A stretch of 25,859 bases of DNA from a virus, in the IMG/VR virus record IMGVR_UViG_3300042542_000798, positions 1 through 25,859 of that record; one strand, 5' to 3'. The notes under the pieces were generated by a model that saw nothing but the letters and a program-made list of their open reading frames with translations, did no database searches and was not told where the DNA came from. The stretch's first letter is position 1, and each line of letters starts with the position of its first letter. Positions 1-6,883 of the stretch are shown here, one piece after another. Both the position numbers and the translations under genes were made by a program.

Positions 1-56
1 GTCATAGACGCCTAAGGTCGCAAACTTTTGACCCACCCTCCATCTCTACACCCGCC

Positions 57-356
57 TCACTTCGCGTCGCCGCGTCGCGAGTTGCACGACCGATGCGCGG
101 GAAGAAGTGGGCTGTCCTTGTCTCCAGGTATGACGTGGTCAGCAGTCCACGGGTCGTCGGCTCGTGCGCCTTCGAGACAGATCCAACAGTATTGGGCAGA
201 CTCGCGTACTGCCTTGGCTCGTGCTTGGTAGTCGCCTGCGTAATGCGGTCGCTTGGGTTTGGGATGGAGTCGGTTGTATGTGGTCTGGCAGTCTGGGCAT
301 CGGCGTGGGTTGGTGGTGAGTTGTCGGCAAGTTAGACATGGTCTAGAGATGGTCAT
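57..356 (-). CDS. HNH endonuclease
   Basis: This 99-residue protein has the layout of small phage HNH nucleases. Two CxxC-type pairs (C7/C10 and C20/C23) form a probable N-terminal zinc knuckle. A second pair, CWIC (C57/C60), precedes the core with ADHVIPGD (H74) and AHRSCNSRRG (H88, C91, N92), the beta-beta-alpha metal fold that nicks or cuts DNA. Phage proteins of this kind often sit next to the terminase and help DNA cleavage during packaging. Terminase genes are not visible here and would lie beyond base 1 if that order holds, which is inference. The ATG at 356 has no clear Shine-Dalgarno; it follows the repeat-rich region at 378-568. Confidence 0.85.
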   Translation of the reverse strand: MTISRPCLTCRQLTTNPRRCPDCQTTYNRLHPKPKRPHYAGDYQARAKAVRESAQYCWICLEGARADDPWTADHVIPGDKDSPLLPAHRSCNSRRGDAK

Positions 357-377
357 AGGTGTGCGCCAGGCATGGTC

Positions 378-568
378 ACGCCGTCACGCCAAGTAATACT
401 TGGCGCGGGACGGCGTATGTGACAAATTGTGTTTCACGCCGTGTTTCACGCCGTGGGTTGGACTCAATGAATATAAGGGTTTGCAGGCGAAAACGGCGTA
501 CGCCGTGGTCACGCCGTGTGTGTTCGGCGTGACGGCGTAAGGTGTGGTTTCACGCCGTGTCACGCCGT
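378..568. repeat. Iteron-like repeat cluster (ACGCCGT core), candidate replication origin
   Basis: The 7-bp core ACGCCGT occurs ten times in 191 bp. Plus-orientation copies start at 378, 436, 448, 500, 511, 552 and 562; inverted copies (ACGGCGT) start at 410, 493 and 532. Most plus copies are preceded by TC, and two form a perfect 12-bp tandem GTTTCACGCCGT at 431-442 and 443-454. The core also appears singly elsewhere (for example near 2729, 13190 and 16936), but never clustered. The array lies in the largest non-coding gap, just past the 3' end of the primase-helicase gene. Iterons beside a replication initiator are typical of plasmid and phage origins, so origin function is the leading inference. 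An operator array for a repressor is the alternative. Confidence 0.7.
387..405. promoter_or_regulatory. 19-bp perfect palindrome, candidate protein-binding site
   Basis: CGCCAAGTA and TACTTGGCG are exact inverted arms of 9 bp around a single central A. The element lies inside the iteron-like cluster and partly overlaps a degenerate repeat copy (CACGCC at 385-390). A dimeric DNA-binding protein or a hairpin in single-stranded origin DNA are both possible; the sequence does not decide. Confidence 0.5.
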
Positions 569-573
569 GGGTT

Positions 574-2403
574 TTAGAACTGTTCAAAGAGTGGATCATT
601 TATCTGTTCTCGGCGTTGGGTGTGGGCTTGTCGGGCTGTTTTGCGGACTACATGGTAGATCGTTTCGGCGCGTTCTTTGACTTCGGCCCACATGGCGTCG
701 AGGCTGATGGTTGGGTCGATATTGAGTTCTTCTAGCATCTTGAGGGCTTGGGTTAGTCGTTCGCCGCCTTGGATGTCTTGTGTGAACATTTTGTGTTGGT
801 CGTGGATGATGAGGTTGATTCGTTCGGGTATCCAGGTGTGCCGGTGCTTTTGTCGGATCATGACTAGACGTCCGTCTACTTTGGTCATCTGCCAGACCAG
901 GTCAACGTCATCGTTCTTTGCGCTGGTGCCTCGTGCGCCTTTCTTGAGGTCTTTGCCTGCGTGGTCTATGCGCATGAGTGATCGGCCTTCTTGTTTGAGG
1001 TTGATGGCTGTCCAGCGGTAGAAGTTGCGGACGGTGTCGGCGTCGTTTTCTGCGCCTTCGACTGCTCGTGCGAAGGTGTCTATGATTACGAGTTCGGCTT
1101 GGCAGGCTCGTGCTAGATCGCAGATTTGTTTTGCGCCTTCTGGTTTGTCGAGTGCGTCGATGGGTGGGAGTGAGGCGTAGTGGAGTCGTGTGAGGTCTGT
1201 GTCTTTGTTGTAGCCCATTGCGGTGAGTCGTTCGTAGAGAACAGCCTGTGACATTTCGTAGTCCATGTAGAGGACGTTGGTTGGTGGTTTGGGTTCGGCG
1301 AAGATCTCTTTACCTGTGGCTAGTGCGGCTGCGATGTAGAGCGCGAGCAACGATTTGCCTGTTCCGCCTGGTGCGAAGATGACGACGAGTTGGTTGCGTG
1401 GAATGATGGGTTCGATGAGCCAGTCTTCGGCTGGGAATGATTGGTTCCAGAAGTCTGTCCAGTTGATGAGTATGTTGTCGGTCTTTGATGGTTGCTCGAC
1501 TGGTACGAGTGCTTTGCCTTCTTGTAATAGTTTCTTGGCGAACGCTGATCGGTCGCCGTTGTGGTGCATGGCTGCGGTGTAGCCGAAGCGTGTGTATGCA
1601 CCAGCGGGCAGGTTCGTGATGCTGGTCGTGAAGACTCGGATGATGTCTTTGCCTTGCCATCCTGTAGTTGCGCTGGTGCCTTCGCGGATATCTTTGCCTG
1701 GTCGAATCCAGTGTGCTTCACCTGACTGATCAATGTGTGCGAGTGTCCATCCGTCTTGGCGTAATAGGTCAGGCCAAGTTGTCGCAGCGCAATATCTTGA
1801 CGCTGGTCCTTCTTCGGTGAGTATGTTTGCGGTTGACTCGTATGTCATCGGTATGTCATCGGCGGGTTTCTCGGTGAGGATCAACACCATCCACAACGGC
1901 ATGTCGGCTGGTTTGTGTTCGGCGATTGATCTGCCTTCAACCCATTCATAGGTCTTGCCATTCGGATGAATGGTTGGTGGTGCAAGGACTTGTCCGCCGA
2001 TGCCACGGATGTCGATGCCTTGTCCGAGTCGGCCTGATGCTTCGTTGCGGATCGGTTGGTCGGTGAGGAAGTAGATGTGTCGTCCGCCGGAGCCTGTGAT
2101 GACTTCGACTGTCTCTGGGAGTTTGCCGTTGAGTTCTTCTAGGTCTGCGAGTGTGTCTGATCCGCTGAACTGTTCACGGTCATCTATGTCGATGACGATT
2201 AGGTAGCGGTCACGGAAGTCGCCTGTCGCGATGCCTAGTCCGCAGTCTTTGAACTGTCCTTCGAACCATGTGCGAATTGTGGTCGGGTCGGATGTGGCTG
2301 CGTTCTGCCAGCCTTGCATCGGCGGTCGCTTCTCGCCTTGTTTGATTGGTACGACTCGAATGCCTTTGTTGGCGTATGCAAGTGCAGTTTGTAACACGCT
2401 CAT
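574..2403 (-). CDS. Bifunctional DNA primase-polymerase / RepA-type helicase
   Basis: The 609-residue protein joins two replication activities. Residues 1-180 are a Prim-Pol (archaeo-eukaryotic primase) domain: metal-binding aspartates in VIDIDD (72-75), GSGGRHIYF with H109, and GIDIRGIGGQVLAPPTIHP (129-147). Residues 320-535 are a RecA-like ATPase of the AAA_25/RepA kind, with Walker A APGGTGKS (344-351) and Walker B ELVIID (437-442). It probably unwinds the phage origin and lays down primers. The ATG at 2403 is preceded by GGAGAG at good spacing. No DNA polymerase of family A, B or C is visible, so this may be the main replication protein, with elongation by the host or by genes outside the window. 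The gene ends six bases from the iteron cluster, which supports an initiator role. Confidence 0.92.
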   Translation of the reverse strand: MSVLQTALAYANKGIRVVPIKQGEKRPPMQGWQNAATSDPTTIRTWFEGQFKDCGLGIATGDFRDRYLIVIDIDDREQFSGSDTLADLEELNGKLPETVEVITGSGGRHIYFLTDQPIRNEASGRLGQGIDIRGIGGQVLAPPTIHPNGKTYEWVEGRSIAEHKPADMPLWMVLILTEKPADDIPMTYESTANILTEEGPASRYCAATTWPDLLRQDGWTLAHIDQSGEAHWIRPGKDIREGTSATTGWQGKDIIRVFTTSITNLPAGAYTRFGYTAAMHHNGDRSAFAKKLLQEGKALVPVEQPSKTDNILINWTDFWNQSFPAEDWLIEPIIPRNQLVVIFAPGGTGKSLLALYIAAALATGKEIFAEPKPPTNVLYMDYEMSQAVLYERLTAMGYNKDTDLTRLHYASLPPIDALDKPEGAKQICDLARACQAELVIIDTFARAVEGAENDADTVRNFYRWTAINLKQEGRSLMRIDHAGKDLKKGARGTSAKNDDVDLVWQMTKVDGRLVMIRQKHRHTWIPERINLIIHDQHKMFTQDIQGGERLTQALKMLEELNIDPTISLDAMWAEVKERAETIYHVVRKTARQAHTQRREQINDPLFEQF

Positions 2404-2430
2404 GAACTCTCCTTGTTTGAGTTGCTTAGT

Positions 2431-2889
2431 TTAATGTTTAATAATTATGTTCACGATGTCTTGCGGGATCTTCCGACCGCGCATGTCATAGAGCCAGGAC
2501 ACGAAGACAAGTTCGCTCAACTTGGTGTTGTTGTCATTTGATGGTAGGTCTGCGCCGTGTGCATACACGTTCAGCGGTATCACTTGGAACCACGGTGTTG
2601 AATCTTCTGGGACTTCTCCCCACCAGCCGTCTTGGTTCGAGTGTCCGTAGCGGACTATGAACGCCGGCAGACCTGCCATGTCGCCGAGAGCGATGAGCGT
2701 TCGGATGTTCGCAGATTCGAGGTTGATGACGCCGTGTTCGTGTTTGTAGTCGATGAGTGCCATCGGTACGCATCGGTCGTATTCGGCGAGGATGAAGTCC
2801 AAGTCCATCGCAGGTACGTCTCGTCCCCACAGTCGGTGTCGGCCTGATAGCCATGCGTCTCGTTTGAAGTGTTGTTCATTGCTTGTCAT
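2431..2889 (-). CDS. Putative PD-(D/E)XK-type nuclease
   Basis: The 152-residue protein contains MDLDFILAEYD (aspartates 29 and 31, E36), followed at residues 47-49 by the strand ALIDYK. This spacing of an acidic strand and a D-x-K pair is typical of small PD-(D/E)XK nucleases of phages. The C-terminal half (PWFQVIPLNVYA, LSELVFVSWLYDMRG) has no motif I can name. It lies in the replication module between an HTH protein and the primase-helicase, so a role in DNA processing or host-DNA breakdown is reasonable. The ATG at 2889 overlaps the upstream stop by 14 bases and has no strong Shine-Dalgarno. The family call rests on one motif and is moderate. Confidence 0.6.
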   Translation of the reverse strand: MTSNEQHFKRDAWLSGRHRLWGRDVPAMDLDFILAEYDRCVPMALIDYKHEHGVINLESANIRTLIALGDMAGLPAFIVRYGHSNQDGWWGEVPEDSTPWFQVIPLNVYAHGADLPSNDNNTKLSELVFVSWLYDMRGRKIPQDIVNIIIKH

Positions 2890-3118
2890 ACCAGTCCGTC
2901 CATATCTCTTGTGGGTGCATTCCTATTTTGATTGCGTACTTGTCTGCTTGCCACAGCGTTAGTGCTGCGTCTTGATTGTTTCGCCATCGGCAGATGGTTC
3001 CTCGTGACACACCGAACACATCCGCCAACAAGGAAGCGTGTGTGTTCGGTGGCCACAGTTCAATGAGTTTCTTTGCTGGGAAGCAGAAGAACTTCTTTGC
3101 CTGTTGCTTCGTGGTCAC
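2876..3118 (-). CDS. Small helix-turn-helix DNA-binding protein
   Basis: The segment NTHASLLADVFGVSRGTICRWRNN reads as a classic helix-turn-helix, with VSRGTICRW as the recognition helix. A second part, ADKYAIKIGMHPQEIWTDWY, resembles small actinophage and actinobacterial regulators in which a HPxEIW stretch follows the HTH. I chose the GTG at 3118, which forms a GTGA overlap with the upstream gene, over a TTG at 3142; neither has a good Shine-Dalgarno. With this start the protein has 80 residues. It probably regulates early transcription; its operator is not identified. The palindrome at 387-405 is one possible target, but nothing in the sequence links them. Confidence 0.65.
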   Translation of the reverse strand: MTTKQQAKKFFCFPAKKLIELWPPNTHASLLADVFGVSRGTICRWRNNQDAALTLWQADKYAIKIGMHPQEIWTDWYDKQ

Positions 3119-3321
3119 TGTTTGATGAGTGGTGTGGTGCAACCAGTCTCGGTGTTGAATATGTCGATGTCTTCAGGTTGGATGCCTGTTGCTTCGATTG
3201 CTTCACGATGCACGGCTGTGATCGTGCAGGTTGGTGCGACGATGATGATGTCACCGTCAGCGTTTGGGTCGTAGTCGATGCGCGTTGTGCCGAGCATCGT
3301 GTTGATGTAGATCTGTTTCAT
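3115..3321 (-). CDS. Hypothetical protein (68 aa)
   Basis: This 68-residue protein is not recognised. It looks like a single small alpha/beta domain with beta-prone stretches (KQIYINTMLG, DGDIIIVAPTCTITAV) and an acidic helix (EAIEATGIQPEDIDIF). The ATG at 3321 has a strong GGAGA upstream and overlaps the previous stop as TAATG, which indicates translational coupling with the 112-aa gene before it. It lies among short early-region genes. No catalytic motif, membrane segment or metal site is visible. Confidence 0.7.
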   Translation of the reverse strand: MKQIYINTMLGTTRIDYDPNADGDIIIVAPTCTITAVHREAIEATGIQPEDIDIFNTETGCTTPLIKQ

Positions 3322-3659
3322 TAGTTCTCCTCATCTTGATCGTATGGTTTGTCTTGCTCTTGCTGGAATTGAATCCAGAAGTCTTTGTTTGTTGCGTCAG
3401 GTCGCGCCCACTTGTATCGAATGCTCGGATGGTTCGGTGAACGCTTGCCACGCTTCTTCGGCTTTGACTCTGGTGAGTTGCCTACCTTGACGCCTGGGTA
3501 CATGAATCCGTTGCGTGTGTGTTCGTGGAATGCGATCGCTTGGAATTGCCGATCCATACCTCCGTTGATGAGTGCGTCGGCGAGCTGGTCGGCGAGTTGG
3601 CGTTCTATCGCCAGTTCGTTCATCAAGTTTTGAATGATTGCTTTGCTTGTTTTGTCCAT
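3321..3659 (-). CDS. Hypothetical protein (112 aa)
   Basis: This 112-residue protein is not recognised. Its N-terminal 35 residues form a likely amphipathic helix or coiled coil (LMNELAIERQLADQLADAL). The middle is aromatic and basic (FHEHTRNGFMYPG, then KPKKRGKRSP), and the end is strongly acidic (YDQDEEN). The basic patch could contact nucleic acid, but this is only composition. A canonical AGGAGG lies ahead of the ATG at 3659, so it may begin a translational unit with the gene at 3115-3321, to which it is coupled. Confidence 0.7.
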   Translation of the reverse strand: MDKTSKAIIQNLMNELAIERQLADQLADALINGGMDRQFQAIAFHEHTRNGFMYPGVKVGNSPESKPKKRGKRSPNHPSIRYKWARPDATNKDFWIQFQQEQDKPYDQDEEN

Positions 3660-3677
3660 TGTGCAGACCTCCTATGG

Positions 3678-3923
3678 TCAATCGTCTTCTAATAACTGTC
3701 TTGCTATCCTCAACTTCTCGGCAGCCGAGGCTGATTCGAGTAGCCCGATCGTAGTTGATGTCACTTGCTCCGGTGGGCATATGGTGAAGAATTTTTGTTC
3801 GGTTGTCACATAGTTTTGGATGGTCGCGACCAGCACATAGGCGGTGCAAACATTGTCGGCGTCAACTTCGGATTCAATAAAGTATTTGATGCGGTCATCA
3901 ATCGGATCCTGATGCTCACTCAT
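3678..3923 (-). CDS. Hypothetical protein (81 aa)
   Basis: This acidic 81-residue protein of unknown function begins MSEHQDPIDDRIKYFIES and ends ASAAEKLRIARQLLEDD. The middle (TAYVLVATIQNYVTTEQKFF) is beta-strand-like. No catalytic or metal site is visible. The ATG at 3923 has only a weak purine stretch (GACGACG) upstream and overlaps the end of a 29-codon open frame, so translation may be coupled to it. It belongs to the early-region run of small genes. Confidence 0.6.
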   Translation of the reverse strand: MSEHQDPIDDRIKYFIESEVDADNVCTAYVLVATIQNYVTTEQKFFTICPPEQVTSTTIGLLESASAAEKLRIARQLLEDD

Positions 3924-4005
3924 CGTCGTCGTCTAGTTTCTCACCACACACAGGCTTCGCCGGCAGGATGCGGTTCGGTAGGCAGGAGCAGAGTCGGGCT
4001 TTCAT
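3916..4005 (-). CDS. Possible 29-residue Cys-containing peptide
   Basis: A 30-codon frame starts with an ATG that overlaps the upstream stop as ATGA (4005-4002) and ends at a TGA at 3916-3918, overlapping the next start. It encodes MKARLCSCLP followed by a PVCGEKL stretch and a DDDDE tail. Three cysteines (6, 8 and 20) might bind metal. The tight overlaps at both ends are what real genes in this region show, and it fills an otherwise empty gap of about 80 bases. It has no Shine-Dalgarno and no recognised family, so it may instead be untranslated spacer. Confidence 0.35.
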   Translation of the reverse strand: MKARLCSCLPNRILPAKPVCGEKLDDDDE

Positions 4006-4319
4006 CGTTCTGCCACGGTGCGCGGGAATGGCAGATCGTTGTAAGCCTGGTTGAGTAAGCCGAGGTATCCGAGTGCGTCGGCGAGCGAGTCGTGGTGTAG
4101 TCGGTTCTTGTCAAGGTTGGTGCGGAGTCGCGCCATCTTGACGGACACCATGAACAGGAGTGCGTCGGAGAGGCTGAGTTTGATGCCGGTCAGTCCTTCG
4201 AAGATGTGGATGACTTTGCTGTAGTCGTCTACGACATTGCCGTAGGTGTCGTTGCGTGGTCCTGTGACGAGTTGGTGTGCTTCGAGAAGTATGTCTGCTC
4301 CGACTGATTGGGTTTTCAT
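4002..4319 (-). CDS. DUF6378-type phage protein
   Basis: The 105-residue sequence matches the pattern of the DUF6378 family: ILLEAHQLVTGPRNDTYG near the start, an all-alpha middle (DALLFMVSVKMARLR) and HHDSLADALGYLGLLNQAY near the end. Family members are common in phages. The conserved R-x3-YG and K-x-ARL plus D-x3-D pattern recalls all-alpha NTP pyrophosphohydrolases such as MazG, so a role in clearing or adjusting nucleotide pools is plausible but unproven. The ATG at 4319 overlaps the upstream stop as ATGA. Confidence 0.7.
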   Translation of the reverse strand: MKTQSVGADILLEAHQLVTGPRNDTYGNVVDDYSKVIHIFEGLTGIKLSLSDALLFMVSVKMARLRTNLDKNRLHHDSLADALGYLGLLNQAYNDLPFPRTVAER

Positions 4320-4504
4320 TTGTTGTCCTTGACGATCTCGTATTTTGATTGGCTGAATGCAAGCACACGGCCGTTTGGTTCAATGCCGATCCATGTTGGA
4401 TTATCTGGGTCGCAAAGACATCCTGCGATGCGTTCGGTGTTGAGTCGGACTTCGCCGTCACACAGTTGGCAGACGATGTATGTGTCGAGTCCGATGGTGA
4501 TCAC
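4316..4504 (-). CDS. Small zinc-ribbon-like protein (62 aa)
   Basis: This 62-residue protein has a CQLC pair (12/15) and a CLC pair about 15 residues later, with beta-rich sequence between. That suggests a rubredoxin-like zinc knuckle. The GTG at 4504 forms a GTGA overlap with the upstream coiled-coil gene. No enzyme motif is seen. It may bind nucleic acid or a protein partner; I cannot say which. Confidence 0.65.
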   Translation of the reverse strand: MITIGLDTYIVCQLCDGEVRLNTERIAGCLCDPDNPTWIGIEPNGRVLAFSQSKYEIVKDNK

Positions 4505-4725
4505 AGTTCAACACCTTGTTGGATGTGGACGCGGAGTCGGCTGACAAGTGCGTGTGCTTCGCGCAGATGAACTTTGCAGGCTTCTAGTTCTTGGTGAAGG
4601 CTGACGCAGTTGGTGCGGTCGTCGTCGCGTTGCTGGGTGACGAGTTCTAGTGCGACAGATAGTTCTGCGACTCGGGTTTGTAACTCGACTATCTCTTGGC
4701 TCATTGCGTATGTGTCGCCAGTCAT
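4501..4725 (-). CDS. Coiled-coil protein (74 aa)
   Basis: Nearly all of this 74-residue protein follows a heptad pattern (QEIVELQTRVAELSVALEL, then HQELEACKVHLREAHALVS), so it should form a long coiled coil and act as a dimer or scaffold. The ATG at 4725 has GGAGAAG seven bases upstream and overlaps the previous stop as ATGA. No specific function can be assigned. Confidence 0.7.
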   Translation of the reverse strand: MTGDTYAMSQEIVELQTRVAELSVALELVTQQRDDDRTNCVSLHQELEACKVHLREAHALVSRLRVHIQQGVEL

Positions 4726-4853
4726 TTCTTGCTTCTCCGTTCTAGTTCTTGTTTGAGTGCTGCTATCACTTCGAATAGTCGGTCTTGATCTCCGACACCG
4801 ACATATTGTCTTTCAAGGAACGCAATGGCGTCCTGTATATCTTTCTTAGTCAT
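4722..4853 (-). CDS. Small hypothetical protein (43 aa)
   Basis: I start this gene at the ATG at 4853 because GGAGGT lies four bases upstream. A longer reading from a TTG at 4931 has no such site and would translate through the hairpin at 4878-4918. The 43-residue product (starting MTKKDIQDAIAFLERQYVGV, ending in EAALKQELERR-like helix) is helical and basic at its C-terminus. Function is unknown. It overlaps the next gene by ATGA. Confidence 0.65.
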   Translation of the reverse strand: MTKKDIQDAIAFLERQYVGVGDQDRLFEVIAALKQELERRSKK

Positions 4854-4877
4854 ATCGACCTCCGCTGGTTGGGACAA

Positions 4878-4918
4878 GAACCTTACTCTGCGGTTCCCAA
4901 TGACGCAAAGTAAGGTTC
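4878..4918 (-). promoter_or_regulatory. Intergenic hairpin between the SSB-like gene and the 43-aa gene
   Basis: GAACCTTACT (4878-4887) and AGTAAGGTTC (4909-4918) are a perfect 10-bp inverted repeat. Inside, TGCG (4889-4892) pairs with CGCA (4904-4907), leaving an 11-base loop. In the minus-strand transcript no U-tract follows the stem, so it does not look like a standard intrinsic terminator. Its position about 25 bases before the 4853 start fits an RNA element, a processing site or an operator. Confidence 0.6.
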
Positions 4919-4935
4919 GAGCCTTCGTCAATTAC

Positions 4936-5334
4936 TTACCAGCGGTCGTCTGTGGCGACCTTCTCAACCTTGGCTGCGAACAGTTTCGGTGCGTTGAAGC
5001 CTGCTTTCTTCTCTCCGTCGCCTGAGTATTTGACCGAGATTCGATTGCCGGTCAACTCCGTAACGGATGCTTGCTTCGCTGCCTCACGGATCGCCGTGAT
5101 CATCGCACCACGCGCCCACAATGCTGAATCGCCATTGTTTTCTGTTTTGAGGTTGATCACATACACGAACTTTGGATCGCCGTTCGGCCAGGTCTTTGCG
5201 ACGCCAGCTGGATCTCGATCTTCTAGTTTCTTGACATCAGTCACGATGCCACTGTGTACATCACCGATTTTCTCAAACTTCAAACTTGGCAGTTTGGGTC
5301 CGCCTCCTGCTAGGAGATCTTGTTCGTCTGACAT
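4936..5334 (-). CDS. Putative single-stranded DNA-binding (OB-fold-like) protein
   Basis: The 132-residue protein has a beta-rich body that reads like an OB fold: VHSGIVTDVKKLEDRDPAG, then KFVYVINLKTENNGDSALWA, AITAIREAAKQ-like helix, and NRISVKYSGDGEK. The glycine-rich N-terminus and short acidic-aromatic tail (ATDDRW) recall phage SSB-like proteins, which coat single strands during replication and recombination. It sits with a RecB-like nuclease and upstream of the primase-helicase. Start ATG 5334 overlaps the previous stop as TAATG and has AGGTAGG upstream. No exact signature is present, so the functional call is moderate. Confidence 0.55.
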   Translation of the reverse strand: MSDEQDLLAGGGPKLPSLKFEKIGDVHSGIVTDVKKLEDRDPAGVAKTWPNGDPKFVYVINLKTENNGDSALWARGAMITAIREAAKQASVTELTGNRISVKYSGDGEKKAGFNAPKLFAAKVEKVATDDRW

Positions 5335-5795
5335 TACTTACCTACCTTTTCTTTGCTTGTTTGGGAATCCGTAGGAGTTCGTGTGAATCCGTAAGAGTCC
5401 GTTGATGTGTTCCACACGATGTCTTGTTCATCCCAACGAATCGCACGACAGATGACAGCGAACTGTTCTGCGCAGGATGCGTCAAGATGCCCGATGGCAC
5501 CGCCTGCCGTTTTGAATAACACACCCTGAATCGAGTGGCAGAGACTCGTGATCAGGAGTTCGTCACAGTTATCAGACAAGATGAGGTCAACTAGACCTCG
5601 TCCGATCTGATATCTGCGATGCGATTTGAGTTGATCCAACGAGATGGAGTGACCGTACTCGTTGCATTCTGTTGCAATCTTTTTCATCATTGCGCGTTGA
5701 TGTGGGCGGAGGCAGTCAAACTCTGATTGGAGTTGCAGTACACATGAGCGGTCAACGCCAGTGTCATATGTTCGGCCTTCGAATGTGTCGGTCAT
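5334..5795 (-). CDS. Hypothetical protein (153 aa)
   Basis: The 153-residue protein has no family I recognise. It is largely helical (HQRAMMKKIATECNEYGHS, IGRGLVDLILSDNCDELLI) with several scattered cysteines, and ends in a polar tail in which a short unit is repeated (TDSYGF, TPTDSQ). At DNA level this tail is an imperfect 20-bp tandem repeat around 5368-5402 that shares GAATCCGTA and GAGT. It is coupled by ATGA to the RecB-like nuclease before it and by TAATG to the SSB-like gene after it, which suggests a role in DNA metabolism. Confidence 0.7.
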   Translation of the reverse strand: MTDTFEGRTYDTGVDRSCVLQLQSEFDCLRPHQRAMMKKIATECNEYGHSISLDQLKSHRRYQIGRGLVDLILSDNCDELLITSLCHSIQGVLFKTAGGAIGHLDASCAEQFAVICRAIRWDEQDIVWNTSTDSYGFTRTPTDSQTSKEKVGK

Positions 5796-6841
5796 TTCTT
5801 TGCCTTCTTGCGGGCAGGTTTCACCATCGGATCTGTTTCAAAGAACTGGACACTATGTTCGGCTTCGAGCAGACCGACGATGCGGATCAGTAGGTCTATT
5901 TGTTCGGATGATGCGTCAGCCAACTTCGGTACTTCGTTCGGCCATAATGCCCGCAACATCTTCTGCGCTGGTTCTGGCATGTGTTTGATTCGTGCTGTCA
6001 TCCAGTCGCGACGCTTGTCAAGACCTGTGTCTAGTTTGATGATCTTGCCTTCTTCGAAGCGTTCGTTCAGATTGTTGCGTTTACGCCAAGCACGAACATT
6101 GAGTGCGAGTGCTAGACCTTCGCGTCCTGCGTTGAGGTCTACCCAGTACAGTTCGCAGCGGGCTTCGCCTGCTGGTAAGTGAAAGACGATGGCACGATCC
6201 TTCTCAATCATCGGCAGGCTGGTGCGGACTGCGGTTTGGTAGTTGTAGATGTGTTCGGCGTCGGCGTAGGCAGCCAACTGGATTGCGATTGACCGCCAAG
6301 AGTAGGTGAGGTCGGTGCCAGTTTTGAGGTCGGCGATGTACATTCGGCCGTCCACTTCGACTATGCGGTCAAGTGTTCCTGCGTATTCTGAGCTGTCGTT
6401 GATGACGACTGACTCGATGTAATCGGGCATGATGTGGACACCGTACTTTTGCAATGTGGATACATACGCGTCAACATCTGGTTGCAGACCTGGGAGGATT
6501 TGTGGTTTCTTGCCGAGGTCAACTTGTTCGGTGACTGAGTGGAGTGCTGTGCCGAGGTTGGCGCGATGTGATCCGCCACCTGCGGTGATTGCTTCTTCAC
6601 AGATTCTGTTCAACGCAGATTTGTCATCAAGTTTTGTGGACGCTTGCGCAAGTAGATCTGATCGGTTGATTAAGCCGGTGACAACCATTCGGTTCGCCCA
6701 TTGTTTCAATGCGGCTTCGTCGTCTGGTGCTTTCGCGATCGTGGTGACACGGGTGTAGCCGCGTTGTTTGCCGTCAGGTGTTGTGACGAGGTAACGACCC
6801 CACCGATCTTTCGGTGCTTCTTGTCGTGTTTCTTCGAGCAT
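5792..6841 (-). CDS. RecB/Cas4-family PD-(D/E)XK exonuclease
   Basis: This 349-residue protein carries the ordered motifs of the RecB-like nuclease family: NLGTALHSVTE (H101), EYAGTLDRI (D158), MYIADLKTG (D171 and K173) and IAIQLAAYADAE (Q188, Y192). These residues bind metal and cut DNA. No iron-sulfur cysteine cluster of the Cas4 kind is visible at the C-terminus, which is basic (KPARKKAKK). Phage homologues act as recombination or replication exonucleases, and the SSB-like gene two genes on fits that. Start ATG 6841 has GGAG upstream. Confidence 0.85.
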   Translation of the reverse strand: MLEETRQEAPKDRWGRYLVTTPDGKQRGYTRVTTIAKAPDDEAALKQWANRMVVTGLINRSDLLAQASTKLDDKSALNRICEEAITAGGGSHRANLGTALHSVTEQVDLGKKPQILPGLQPDVDAYVSTLQKYGVHIMPDYIESVVINDSSEYAGTLDRIVEVDGRMYIADLKTGTDLTYSWRSIAIQLAAYADAEHIYNYQTAVRTSLPMIEKDRAIVFHLPAGEARCELYWVDLNAGREGLALALNVRAWRKRNNLNERFEEGKIIKLDTGLDKRRDWMTARIKHMPEPAQKMLRALWPNEVPKLADASSEQIDLLIRIVGLLEAEHSVQFFETDPMVKPARKKAKK

Positions 6842-6883
6842 GTGCAGTCTCCTTGTTTTCTTGGGAATCTTTGTTGGTTGGAA

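Noticed and set aside
376-568. CRISPR array
   Set aside because: Units are 7-12 bp, unevenly spaced and in both orientations, without spacers of constant length.
384-599. A 71-codon minus-strand frame across the repeat array
   Set aside because: Its THGVKHGVKH-type peptide is just the translated repeat. It overlaps the end of the primase gene, with no Shine-Dalgarno and no protein-like pattern.
4854-4931. N-terminal extension of the 43-aa protein from TTG 4931
   Set aside because: It has no Shine-Dalgarno and runs through the hairpin, while ATG 4853 has a good GGAGGT.
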